Under the pieces are notes generated by a model. The model did not search any database and had not been told where the DNA came from. It worked only from the letters and a program-made list of their open reading frames with translations. This document shows, piece by piece, positions 42,577 to 50,661 of a stretch of DNA of 64,000 nucleotides (its first letter is position 1; each line of letters starts with the position of its first letter). Source of the DNA: Aureivirga marina (GTDB taxonomy: Bacteria > Bacteroidota > Bacteroidia > Flavobacteriales > Flavobacteriaceae); contig NZ_JADPIB010000009.1 of assembly GCF_015767265.1 (NCBI RefSeq), positions 62,001 through 126,000 on the forward strand. The letters run 5' to 3'. The position numbers and the translations under genes are program-made.

Positions 42577-43274
42577 CATAGTTTTGAAATTCTTGTTGTT
42601 TTCTCGCAATGATTAAATCTGTTGGAGAAAGTTGAAATGATTGATTTTGTTGAAAAGTAGATTTACCAGAATTCTGATTATTCGCTAAGCATTTGTAGAG
42701 ATAGCTTGATGCCATGGAGCGAATTCTTGAAGTATTGTGATTTAAATCGTTGCCAGCGATTTTTGATTTCATAAAAGTTTCGAGATATTTATTTACTTCT
42801 TCAGGAATATATTCTATTTCATCGCTTTTAAAAATTCTTTGCAAATGTTCTCTCCAAGTTGGACAACTTAAAGCACTTTCCATTTGCTTTTTTAAAGAAT
42901 TAAAATGAAAAATTTCTCTCTCTTTATCATTAGAGAAATTATTATCTCTAGTTATATTATTATTATTATTATTATTATTTGTCGGATTGAAATCCGAGTT
43001 TTTGACCAAATTTTCAGGTTTTATAGTATCTGAGGTACTGTTTTCGTTTTCGGATTCAAATCCGAGTTAGTGGGTTTTTCGGATTCATTTCCGAGTTATT
43101 AAAATTGCTAGAATTCCAACCTTTTCCTTTTTTCAAAAGTCGAACATAATCTTTCTTATTATGTTTAATATATTCTATCAAACCTTTTTTTGAAAGGATT
43201 TTAAATGCTCGATAAATTGTATCAGATGTTGAAAGAAGATGAGAATTCTCTTGTAAAAGAGCCTTTGGAATCAT
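42563..43274 (-). pseudogene. Replication initiator-like gene, 5'-truncated and frameshifted
   Basis: Two adjacent frames make one protein. The first (43274-43056) is a winged-helix part: ENSHLLSTSDTIYRAFKILS, KKGLIEYIKHNKKDYVRLLK. It ends ...PLTRI at TGA. Dropping one T there (ATT-TGA to ATT-GAA) continues as ESENENSTSDTIKPENLVKN into the second frame, with an Asn tract (eight AAT) and a C-terminal domain (EIFHFNSLKKQMESALSCPTW...). Upstream of 43274 the frame runs only 14 codons without similarity to a stop, so the N-terminus is missing. HTH-linker-C-domain followed by DnaB is typical of phage initiators. A programmed +1 shift at ATT-TGA is possible but unproven. Confidence 0.65.
42982..43098. 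repeat. Three iteron-like palindromic repeats within the initiator gene
   Basis: Direct repeats of consensus TCGGATT-[CG]A-[AT]xTCCGAGTT at 42982-43000, 43050-43069 and 43079-43098. The core CGGATTCAAATCCG is itself palindromic (perfect in the middle copy). An AT-rich (ATT)n tract lies just left (42950-42980). Repeats plus AT-rich tract inside the initiator gene parallel the phage lambda origin inside gene O. Confidence 0.7.
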
Positions 43275-43795
43275 ATAAATCTGAAATTTTAAATAAACCA
43301 GAAATTGAATTTGATTCTAATAATATTTTAAAAACTCTTAGAGAAAAGAAAGGAATAAAAATTACTGAAGTAGCTGAAGCAATTGGTGTTTCTGTGAAAA
43401 CAGTTTATAATTATGAAGAAGATATTACAAAATTAAAATATAATGAAATCAATAAGTTAGCTAAATTGTTTGAAGTTACACCACTTGATTTTTATGCTGA
43501 TTTTAGCAATAAGAAAAAAATAGATTTAGATGAGCTTAAGAATGAAGTTCGTTCAAATAAAGATGCTTTTCTGAGTTTATCTAATAAGTTAGATAGAACA
43601 AATGAGATAATGGATCAATTTAAGGATATTATTACTTTATTTCACGAAAAGAATAATGCAAAAACGGAAGAGTTTGAAGAACATTTGGAAGCTATTTCAA
43701 CTATAATTAGTCTTGCTACGCTTGATATTAGTAAAATAAAAGACAACTAAAAAGAACAATTAAATCTTTACCATAAAATCAGTAAAATTCAATAA
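43205..43795 (+). pseudogene. Truncated phage-type HTH regulator (homologue of the gene at 25346)
   Basis: From about 43320 the frame matches the second HTH and tail of the regulator at 25346: EVAEAIGVSVKTVYNYEED, LFEVTPLDFYAD, EEFEEHLEAISTIISLATLDI. The first ~35 codons (from ATG 43205) are the antisense of the replication gene and share nothing with the homologue, so the CI-like N-terminal domain is lost. TAA at 43748-43750 stands where the homologue has Gln (CAA to TAA); the frame then continues KEQLNLYHKISKIQ to a second TAA at 43793, matching KEQLSLYRKVRKI. A short DNA-binding protein may still be made, but both ends are damaged. Confidence 0.75.
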
Positions 43796-44179
43796 GCCTT
43801 TCTATTTATTTAATACCATCTTATTTTATTCCCTCATTTTTAGATTATATATATTTTAGAATGAATAATCTAAATTATTGATTTTTAATACAATATTTTT
43901 AAACAATTTCGGTTTTAAAAAAAATAATAGGAAATAACGGAAAACCGTGAAATTTTTTTAAAAAACACAAAAAATTAATATTATAACTAGAAATTTATAA
44001 CTTTGCAATTGTTAAGACTTAATAATTTGTAAGTATAACAATAGTTATATTATAGATTCATTAGAAAAAAGCTATAAAAGAGAAATAGAATAGAAGGGAT
44101 TTTTTTTAATATCTGATTAAAGAAAATTTATGTAATGAGAATATATAAAATTGTAATTGAATCATTAAAATTTTTATAA
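43796..44179. other. Intergenic region (384 bp) upstream of two lipoprotein genes
   Basis: AT-rich with no ORF. A -7-like TAACTTTG lies at 43998-44005, without a convincing -33 TTG, about 175 nt before the first lipoprotein. A CGGAAAACCG palindrome lies near 43939. Confidence 0.4.
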
Positions 44180-44656
44180 ATGAAAAATATTAAATTTATC
44201 ACCAAAATTTTATTTGTATTAGTCACTTCAATAATGTTTATATCATGTAATGATGATGATGATGGTACTTTTGTAATAGTTAATCCAGATCCAGATTTTT
44301 TAGTTCCAACAGAAATTATAGGGAGGTGGGATTTTAATTCTGTTGGTATAGATGATGTGTTTGGATTATATGACCATATGCCTGATTGTGAAAAAGATTA
44401 CTACGAGTTTAAACAAGATAGAACTTTTAAAAGAGTAACATTTAATGAAAATTGTGCTGAGTCAATTAGTGATTCTGGAGATTTTGCTAAAAATGGAGAA
44501 GGGATTATCCTTATTTTTATTGCAAGTGATGGAAATAAAGAAGATTATCATTTTGATTATACATTAAATGAAGATAAAACAATTCTTACTTTAAAGGGTA
44601 GATTACCAGTTGAAGGAGAATTAAGTGATATAACAATGATTTTTGATAAACATTGA
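44180..44656 (+). CDS. Lipocalin-like lipoprotein
   Basis: The 158-residue lipoprotein has a signal peptide and lipobox (SIMFISC, Cys23) followed by an acidic stretch DDDD. The mature part begins IIGRWDFNSVGIDDVF and has alternating beta-type segments (YYEFKQDRTFKRVTF, YTLNEDKTILTLKG) like the small lipocalin-like family common in Bacteroidota; ligand unknown. It lies 27 nt before a second lipoprotein gene, forming a two-gene operon inside the element. It is cargo by position, with no obvious link to mobility. Confidence 0.7.
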   Translation: MKNIKFITKILFVLVTSIMFISCNDDDDGTFVIVNPDPDFLVPTEIIGRWDFNSVGIDDVFGLYDHMPDCEKDYYEFKQDRTFKRVTFNENCAESISDSGDFAKNGEGIILIFIASDGNKEDYHFDYTLNEDKTILTLKGRLPVEGELSDITMIFDKH

Positions 44657-44683
44657 ATTAATAAATAATAACCCTAAATTAAT

Positions 44684-46348
44684 ATGAAAAAGACGATTTT
44701 TTTAGTAAAAATATTTGCTATATTTTTACTTATCTCATCTTGCGAAAAAGAAGAAAATATAACAACGCAAGATGTAAACAATGCTCAGAAGAGAGAACTT
44801 TCTAAATTTGAACCAACTGTTGAAAATGGAATTTTAAAATTTGAAACTAAAGAACAACTAAAATCTTTTGTAGACTTAATAAAGGATTTAGATACTGATG
44901 AAGAAGTATCAGAAATGATGTATAATTATTATGAACAAGGTTTTACTCCCTTATTTCCATTTTTTAGATTAGATGATATGGAAAATTTTGAACCTTGGCT
45001 TGAAGAAAAAAAACTTAGAGCAAATGGGGAAGAAATTGATCAAGAAGATAATATTATAAATGATGAAAGTTTTGCAGCAGTATTAACTGTGAAAAGAGAA
45101 GTAATTGTAGCTAATAAATTTTATCGATATACTTCAATTGGTGTTTTATCTTCAGATATAAAAAATAAAAATGATGTCGATAACTATATAACGGATAATA
45201 ATTTACATTTAAAAGATAATTATGATCCGTATCAAATAACTCGTGGGGAAATACAAGTATCTGAAACTGTTACTTCTTTTGCTCCAGGTAATACATATCA
45301 ATTAGAAAGTCCTTGTTGGCAACATAATACTACAGAAGCTCCTATTGCAGTAGATAATGGATTTGGAAATTATAATGAAGCAGATGTTTTTATTTCGTCA
45401 ATTCCTTGTACAGGTAGTGATGGTCCTAGTCATTGGGAAGCAGCTAATGAGCATAGTTTTACAATGTTAGATCAAGCAAACTATTTAAGAAATGAAGAAC
45501 CTTGTAAAAATAGAGGTTGGTCTCCATTTGGAACAAGAGAAAAATGTTTTGCTTATCATAGTGATAAAATAAGAGCGAAAACAATTTTTTGGCATGAAGA
45601 TTATCAAATTTATAAGTCTGTTGGAGTACTAGTTAAACATCAAAAAAATTTCAAAATCTTAGGATGGCATAGGAAAAAAGCTGATGAATTAGCTGTAATT
45701 ATGGATCAAGTCTATTTTGCTGTAGAAGCTCCAGAACAAATTCCAGATTACCAAAATTTAACTTCTAATAGTAGATTATATTATTATGATGGGAAACTTT
45801 ATGAAGAAGATAAGATTCCTTTAGCTAGTTATATTGGACATTCTATTCCTGGTGAATGGATACCAAGTACACCTTTTACAGATGATATAGTAATTCATCA
45901 AATAGCAAACTTACCATTAATTGGTGAAATTGGTAATGTTACACTTGAATCAGAAAAGTTAAATGAAATGTTTTGGGAAAACGCTTGGAGTAATGCTGAA
46001 AGTCTAATGGATAAATTAGGAGAAAAAAAACCAGTTACATACATCTACCAAACACCACAAAAAGTTTACATTCAATATGTAGATGTAACTAAAAGAAAAA
46101 CTAATGCTAGAAAACTTAAAAACACTTTAGCTGCAGATTGGGGCTTTAAAGTTAAGTTTACTATGAGTTTTAATAATAATGGATCTGTTTCTACTAATTT
46201 TGATGATTGGGATGAAGTAGGTACTTATTTTAATGCTTTTGAATTAGGAAAACTATACGATTTCTCTGAAATAAAAGTAAATTTTATGGGTATGACAAGA
46301 GTGGGGAATAGTTGGAAAGGAAGTAGAATGGTATTTATAGAAGATTAA
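44684..46348 (+). CDS. Lipoprotein of unknown function (554 residues)
   Basis: Signal peptide with lipobox LLISSC (Cys20). The early mature region FEPTVENGILKFETKEQLKS resembles a motif recurrent in Bacteroidota lipoproteins. The rest lacks recognisable domains. It contains several Cys (SPCWQHN, SSIPCTGSDG, EEPCKNRGWSP, REKCFAYHSD) that could form disulfides in the periplasm or on the surface, and aromatic-rich beta-type segments towards the C-terminus. No catalytic motif is evident. It is the second gene of an operon with the lipocalin-like protein and ends before a strong terminator. Confidence 0.7.
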   Translation: MKKTIFLVKIFAIFLLISSCEKEENITTQDVNNAQKRELSKFEPTVENGILKFETKEQLKSFVDLIKDLDTDEEVSEMMYNYYEQGFTPLFPFFRLDDMENFEPWLEEKKLRANGEEIDQEDNIINDESFAAVLTVKREVIVANKFYRYTSIGVLSSDIKNKNDVDNYITDNNLHLKDNYDPYQITRGEIQVSETVTSFAPGNTYQLESPCWQHNTTEAPIAVDNGFGNYNEADVFISSIPCTGSDGPSHWEAANEHSFTMLDQANYLRNEEPCKNRGWSPFGTREKCFAYHSDKIRAKTIFWHEDYQIYKSVGVLVKHQKNFKILGWHRKKADELAVIMDQVYFAVEAPEQIPDYQNLTSNSRLYYYDGKLYEEDKIPLASYIGHSIPGEWIPSTPFTDDIVIHQIANLPLIGEIGNVTLESEKLNEMFWENAWSNAESLMDKLGEKKPVTYIYQTPQKVYIQYVDVTKRKTNARKLKNTLAADWGFKVKFTMSFNNNGSVSTNFDDWDEVGTYFNAFELGKLYDFSEIKVNFMGMTRVGNSWKGSRMVFIED

Positions 46349-46430
46349 TAGAAGAGACTTTATTTCTAATTTGTTGAAATTTTTTAAAATAAATTTTTTT
46401 TATAAGGTAATTATAAAAGCTAAATAATTT

Positions 46431-46458
46431 AAACTGACCCAATTTTGGGTCAGTTTTT
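46431..46458 (+). terminator. Rho-independent terminator of the lipoprotein operon
   Basis: AAACTGACCCA (46431-46441) / TGGGTCAGTTT (46446-46456), perfect 11-bp stem followed by T's. Confidence 0.92.
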
Positions 46459-46518
46459 CATTTATACAGGTTTTCAACAAAATTTAACTTGGCAAGAAAA
46501 ATATATTTTAGGTTATAT

Positions 46519-46686
46519 CTAGTAACCGTTAATGTTTTTACTGATTTTTCGTATTAATTTTTTTAATTTATTCTCTAATTCATCTACCAATTTTTCTTCC
46601 ACAATTTTTTTACTTGCATCATCCAATTTCCCATTTCCCTCTTGTTTCTTAATTAATAGTATTGATTTAATGATTTCAAAATTCAT
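46519..46686 (-). CDS. 'NINNY' small charged protein (cassette copy C)
   Basis: A 55-residue Lys/Glu-rich protein, MNFEIIKSILLIKKQEGNGK... ending RKISKNINGY. It is homologous to the 56-residue protein at 27063 (shared E-I-[VI]-K-S near the start, N-I-N-x-Y at the end). It is intact although its two partner genes upstream are damaged. It starts 7 nt after the membrane-protein frame. No signal peptide, so cytoplasmic. Unrecognised family; weak as a single prediction, but three related copies in the same relative place support it. Confidence 0.62.
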   Translation of the reverse strand: MNFEIIKSILLIKKQEGNGKLDDASKKIVEEKLVDELENKLKKLIRKISKNINGY

Positions 46687-46693
46687 TATGCAA

Positions 46694-47023
46694 TTATTTT
46701 AGTATTTGGTTTTTATCTTGTTGAAAGTACACAATAGTAAAAAAGATTGCTGCAAGTATGATTGCAACAAACTTAAATTCGTATTCAAAAAAATAGTTTT
46801 TTTTTATATTAAAAACATATCCAGCAGTCTGATATGCTTGAATTCCTAAAGGAACTAGGATAGCAAAACGGAATTCTTTGTTTTTTGCAAGCATAAAAGC
46901 TATATACCAATCGATTAAGCTAAAAATATGTGAGCCTGAAATATATGTGAAAACTCTATGATTTCTAAATCCCATAAACCTCTCAGTACTTTCAGCAGGA
47001 AAAATATCATGAATAAAAGGCAA
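46694..47023 (-). pseudogene. Four-segment membrane protein, N-terminus lost (cassette copy C)
   Basis: It is homologous to 27226-27651 from PFIHDIFPAESTERFMGFRN onward, with three further hydrophobic segments. Upstream, where the intact copy reads AMLLIFLATLPF, this copy reads AMLL-stop-KLTTLPF (in-frame TAA). The overlapping start codon used in copy B is also gone, because a silent-type GAT to GAC change in the HEEH gene turns ATG into ACG. Only a TTG at 47023 remains as a possible start, giving 109 residues without most of the first hydrophobic segment. Probably non-functional. Confidence 0.65.
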
Positions 47024-47078
47024 TGTTGTTAGTTTTTATAGCAACATTGCCTTTTACATAATTATTGAGGTTAAGCTT

Positions 47079-47429
47079 TTAAAAGTCTTCTGGATTCAAT
47101 TCGTCTTTTCCGATGTCGTGTAAAGCTCTTCCGTTTTCCAAAACTCTGATGTGGTTTTCTTTGTGTTCGAAGCAGTAGTTCCAATTTGTTTTTTCTGTTG
47201 GAGCTTCCCATCTTCCCCAGTTGTGGAATAATCTTCCGTCTTCCAAGTAGATGTTATGTTCTTCTTGATGCTCATCGCAGTCGAAGTACACATGATGCGG
47301 TTTGATTTCTCTTACTGAAATGGTACTTTCATTTAGATTTAAGTTTTATTCAGTATCGTCCTCTTTTTCACACGAGATTGTAAATAATGTAAGCATCACG
47401 ATTGTAAGTACTTGTAAACATTTTTTCAT
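47079..47429 (-). pseudogene. 'HEEH' lipoprotein with in-frame stop (cassette copy C)
   Basis: ATG 47429 begins a good lipoprotein signal (MKKCLQVLTIVMLTLFTISC, lipobox Cys20), then EKEDDTE and an in-frame TAA at 47346-47348. The same frame continues through NLNLNESTISVREIKPHH into the two Cys/His repeats (CDEHQEEHNIYLEDGRLFH and CFEHKENHIRVLENGRALH) and ends DIGKDELNPEDF. The intact copy B has the same length and layout, so this is a nonsense-mutated gene. A GTG at 47291 could restart translation, but without a signal peptide. Confidence 0.75.
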
Positions 47430-47458
47430 AATAGAAATTTTTAAATTTTTTGAATAAA

Positions 47459-47552
47459 CTCAAATTTAAGATTATTAAAAATTAAAACTAAAAACTTTGT
47501 TACAAATATTCCGTGATAAACATTCGTGTAATACTTTACAATACTAATGTAA
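47459..47552 (-). promoter_or_regulatory. Upstream sequence shared with cassette copy B
   Basis: CTCAAATTTAA at 47459-47469 and CAATACTAATGTAA at 47539-47552, in the same order and nearly the same distances from the start codon (30 and 110 nt) as before copy B (26 and 106 nt). The rest of the intergenic region up to 47715 must also hold the plus-strand promoter of the next gene; no clear consensus is seen there. Confidence 0.5.
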
Positions 47553-47715
47553 GACAATTTGCGATTTTAAATTGCATTTCTTTTGAAAAAATTTACAAAA
47601 AAGTGTGGAATTGGGTGTTTTTTGGTTGGAAAATGGGGGGGAATTCTTTGTGTGGGTTGATGATTTTTTGTTTATTTTAGGTGTGCGAAAAAATGAAAAT
47701 ATTAAGAGATAAATT

Positions 47716-48612
47716 ATGAAAGAAGAGAAAAAATTTGAAAATAAAGAGAATATATTTAAAGATAAATTAGTGATATGGTCAATCTTAACACCATTAATTT
47801 TGGCTTTTATATTTATGGTTTCCATTTTTTTGGGAGAACTATATTTTAATGATAATTTTTTGAGACCAAAATTAACTATACAAGGATTTGAGAACTTTTA
47901 TAATTGGTTTAAAATACCATTATATACTGCTGCTTTGGCTTTTCCTTTAGGAGCTTTGACTGTTTCAAATTTTAGAGCAAAACAGATGCATCATAATTTA
48001 GAAACGGCTCAAAAAAATATAGAATTGGCTCAATCAAATCATGAAATTGCTCTTAATAATATTGAAGCAACACAAGCTCAAAATACATTTAATAATTATT
48101 ATAAGCATGTTGAGGAGTTTGAGAAAAGATTAGTTAAACTTGAAAATAGCTATGGAATTAAATTCACACATAAATTTGAACTATATAATTTATTATTCCC
48201 TGAAAATACTCAAAATAGTTTAAACTTAATTGGCGATATTACTTATATAAATAGTTTAATTGATTTATGTAAAGAAATAGATAAAGAACCTAAAGAAAAT
48301 AATAATTATACAATTTTTAAATATTTAGATAAAATTTGTTCATTGAAAGGAGAATTAAGATTTAAAATAGAATCTTATGTACTAATTCGTGGTGAATTAG
48401 AAGAATTACCTGAATTTAATTATTATGAAATTAGTTACAATGATATAGAGTTCTTCAAAGATTTAGTTATAATTAAAGAAGTATTAAATGACTTATTAAA
48501 TTTTAGTCAAGTTAAAAATAATTATTCTGTATTAGATTTTGAAAATAATAAATGGTTAAGCATATTAAAAAAAGAAGTTAGAGAAATCTATTCAAAACAA
48601 CGTGGATTCTAA
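47716..48612 (+). CDS. Membrane-anchored protein with conserved 'FNNYYKHVEEFE' motif (paralogue 1)
   Basis: The 298-residue protein has two N-terminal hydrophobic segments (VIWSILTPLILAFIFMVSIF and IPLYTAALAFPLGALTVSNF), then RAKQMHH and a coiled coil with a short internal repeat (NLETAQKNIELAQSNHEI). The motif AQNTFNNYYKHVEEFEKRL and a soluble C-terminal domain follow. It is paralogous to the next gene in the membrane and motif region, but the C-terminal halves differ. The layout recalls membrane-anchored abortive-infection-type proteins with a short Phe-x2-Tyr-x2-His motif; this is a loose resemblance. It diverges from cassette C and lies beside the integrase, a usual cargo position. Confidence 0.65.
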   Translation: MKEEKKFENKENIFKDKLVIWSILTPLILAFIFMVSIFLGELYFNDNFLRPKLTIQGFENFYNWFKIPLYTAALAFPLGALTVSNFRAKQMHHNLETAQKNIELAQSNHEIALNNIEATQAQNTFNNYYKHVEEFEKRLVKLENSYGIKFTHKFELYNLLFPENTQNSLNLIGDITYINSLIDLCKEIDKEPKENNNYTIFKYLDKICSLKGELRFKIESYVLIRGELEELPEFNYYEISYNDIEFFKDLVIIKEVLNDLLNFSQVKNNYSVLDFENNKWLSILKKEVREIYSKQRGF

Positions 48613-48626
48613 CAATAAATAATTCA

Positions 48627-49469
48627 ATGAAAAATAAAAAAAATATATTCTATGATGTATTTGTATTAAGTTCAATTTTAATACCATTAATAATCGCTAT
48701 TATTTTGATTTATTATATATATGATGACTCTGTAGAATATACAATAGCAGGTCATGATGAAAAAACATATATCATGAATTGGTTTAAATTTCCTCTATTT
48801 GTTGCTACTTTAATGTTTCCTTTAGGTGCTTTAGCAGTTTCTAATTTTAGAGCAAAACAAATGCATTTAAATATTAAAACTTCAGAAGCTCAGAATACTT
48901 TTAATAATTATTATAAACATGTTGAAGAGTTTGAAAAAGTACTTGAGAAATTAGAAGATAGATTTGATATTGATTTTTATGATAAATTAGGATTATATTC
49001 TTCATTATTTCCTGAAAACTCTCCTGAAAACTTACTTTTAAAAGGAAATAAATTATTTATAGAAAAGAATTCAAATCTTTTTTTTGAAGGAATAAATGAT
49101 TATAATAGTAATTTTAAAGACTTACATGAAATAGAAAATTTTTATAATAAAAATTTATCATTTTGTAATTTATTAGATGTTTTAAATAATTTAGAAGAGG
49201 AAGTCTTAAAATTTAAAAATAATAATCCTATCGAAATAGAAATAGATGATTTAAAAAGCCCCCCCTTTTCAATAACTTACAATTTAAATCCAATTAATTT
49301 AGAAGTAACTACTAATGAAATTGAATTAATCAACCAAGTATTTAATGACTTATGTAGATTTTCTTTTATTGAATATAAAGATGTTTTAGGTTATTATGAT
49401 ACTTTATTTCCAAAAGTTAAAATTGATACTGCGTTTAAATTTGTAATTCCAAAATTAAGAATAAACTAA
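48627..49469 (+). CDS. Membrane-anchored protein with conserved 'FNNYYKHVEEFE' motif (paralogue 2)
   Basis: The 280-residue protein starts with two hydrophobic segments (VLSSILIPLIIAIILIYYIY and FPLFVATLMFPLGALAVSNF), then RAKQMHLN and AQNTFNNYYKHVEEFEKVL, almost the same as its upstream paralogue but without the internal coiled-coil repeat. The C-terminal 150 residues are Asn/Leu/Ile-rich and diverged. It begins 14 nt after paralogue 1, so they form an operon and perhaps a heteromer. Its stop codon overlaps that of the convergent integrase gene by 4 nt. Function unknown; a defence-type role is inferred only from position. Confidence 0.65.
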   Translation: MKNKKNIFYDVFVLSSILIPLIIAIILIYYIYDDSVEYTIAGHDEKTYIMNWFKFPLFVATLMFPLGALAVSNFRAKQMHLNIKTSEAQNTFNNYYKHVEEFEKVLEKLEDRFDIDFYDKLGLYSSLFPENSPENLLLKGNKLFIEKNSNLFFEGINDYNSNFKDLHEIENFYNKNLSFCNLLDVLNNLEEEVLKFKNNNPIEIEIDDLKSPPFSITYNLNPINLEVTTNEIELINQVFNDLCRFSFIEYKDVLGYYDTLFPKVKIDTAFKFVIPKLRIN

Positions 49470-50650
49470 CAAATAATTTTCCATAAAGCTCTATCTCTAA
49501 TTGATTCTGGAAAACGATCTTTATACCAATTATCAATATCATCTCTTTCGTGTCCCATAAGTTCACGTAATAAATCTTCTTCAATTAGTTCTCTTTTTCC
49601 AATATTAGCAAAAGTGTGTCGTGCTACTTTTATTCCAAGATTTCCACCTTTTGGTTGTACTTCTATTTTTAGTTCTTGTTGTATCTGGATTAAATAACGA
49701 GTATATCTTCTTCGAAAAGTTTCATAGCCTGTAAAGTCTTTTCTACCATCTAAAACATAAATAGAATCATCACTAGAAAGTTTGTCTAAAATTGTTTGAG
49801 TTTTATCAAATATTTTTAAATCAAATTCATATCCTTTTTGTCCAATTTTACTTCTTTTAAAAAATATTCTACCATCATATATTTGATTCCATTTCAAGTA
49901 ATAAATATCTTTTAAATCTTGCCCACCTAAAAAGAACTGAAGAAGAAACATATTTCTAATTTTATCTTTTACTCCAGTTAATTCTGCATTTTCTAATAGC
50001 TTTACAGTTTCTTTTGTTAGATATTTCTTTTTGTTTTGTGCAGCTCTAGTTTTTAATCCAGAAAATACTCCTTTAAATGGACTTTTATCTTCTGCTATTC
50101 CTCGTTTACAAGCATCATTATAAATACTTCTATATGTTCTAAAATAATTTGATATTGTGTTATTAGAAGTTTTTCCAGCAAGTTTATACTCTTTAAAATC
50201 CATTAAAAGAGAATACGTCAATTCATCAAAATTTAAATCTGGAGAAAAAACTTTTAATTGATTGATTCCAGTACGATAAATTTCAGCAGTTTTTTCTTTT
50301 CCAAGATTTCTTTTTCTTTGGATAAATTCGTCAGCAAATTCATAAAAACATTTAGAGATTTCTTTTGCCTGTTTTTTTAAAAGAAAATTAATTACTTCAT
50401 CTATTGAGTTAAATTGCATAGTTGGAAGTAAAATAATTCTAGATTGAATGTTAGCCAGGAATGGAAATAATTCAGAAAATTGCGAATGTGATCGTTTAGG
50501 TAAATCTTTATCAAAATCCCAATTTGATTCTGTTGAATAAAAGCCAAGAGATTTTCTTTTTCTTTTACTTCCTGAAGAAACAATCAATTTTATTGGAAAT
50601 CCTTCTTTTGCTTTTTTATCAGACGTGTATAATGTAATTTTTGCTTTCAT
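49466..50650 (-). CDS. Tyrosine recombinase / integrase of the element
   Basis: Start at ATG 50650 (MKAKITLYTSDKKAKEGFPI) gives 394 residues; the frame is open to 50719 but lacks similarity there. It has an N-terminal arm-binding part, a SAM-like core-binding domain (about 100-195, ending KEYKLAGKTSNNTISNYFRT), and the C-terminal catalytic domain with the late Arg in KVARHTFAN, His in LMGHE and a candidate Tyr in DNWYKDRF. The first catalytic Arg is not obvious in LLQFFLGGQDLKDIYYLKW, the usual place, which may be lineage-specific. It lies about 140 nt from the tRNA it evidently targets. Confidence 0.93.
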   Translation of the reverse strand: MKAKITLYTSDKKAKEGFPIKLIVSSGSKRKRKSLGFYSTESNWDFDKDLPKRSHSQFSELFPFLANIQSRIILLPTMQFNSIDEVINFLLKKQAKEISKCFYEFADEFIQRKRNLGKEKTAEIYRTGINQLKVFSPDLNFDELTYSLLMDFKEYKLAGKTSNNTISNYFRTYRSIYNDACKRGIAEDKSPFKGVFSGLKTRAAQNKKKYLTKETVKLLENAELTGVKDKIRNMFLLQFFLGGQDLKDIYYLKWNQIYDGRIFFKRSKIGQKGYEFDLKIFDKTQTILDKLSSDDSIYVLDGRKDFTGYETFRRRYTRYLIQIQQELKIEVQPKGGNLGIKVARHTFANIGKRELIEEDLLRELMGHERDDIDNWYKDRFPESIRDRALWKIIC

Positions 50651-50661
50651 TTTGTCGGACG

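Noticed and set aside
46519-46560. Suspected frameshift in the NINNY gene of copy C at an A7 tract.
   Set aside because: Careful re-reading of the complement shows TTA-AAA-AAA-TTA in frame to the conserved NINGY end; the gene is intact.
47346-47348. TAA in the HEEH gene of copy C as a recoded stop.
   Set aside because: UAA recoding is not known for such genes and no recoding structure is seen; the neighbouring membrane gene is damaged too, so a plain nonsense mutation is the simpler reading.
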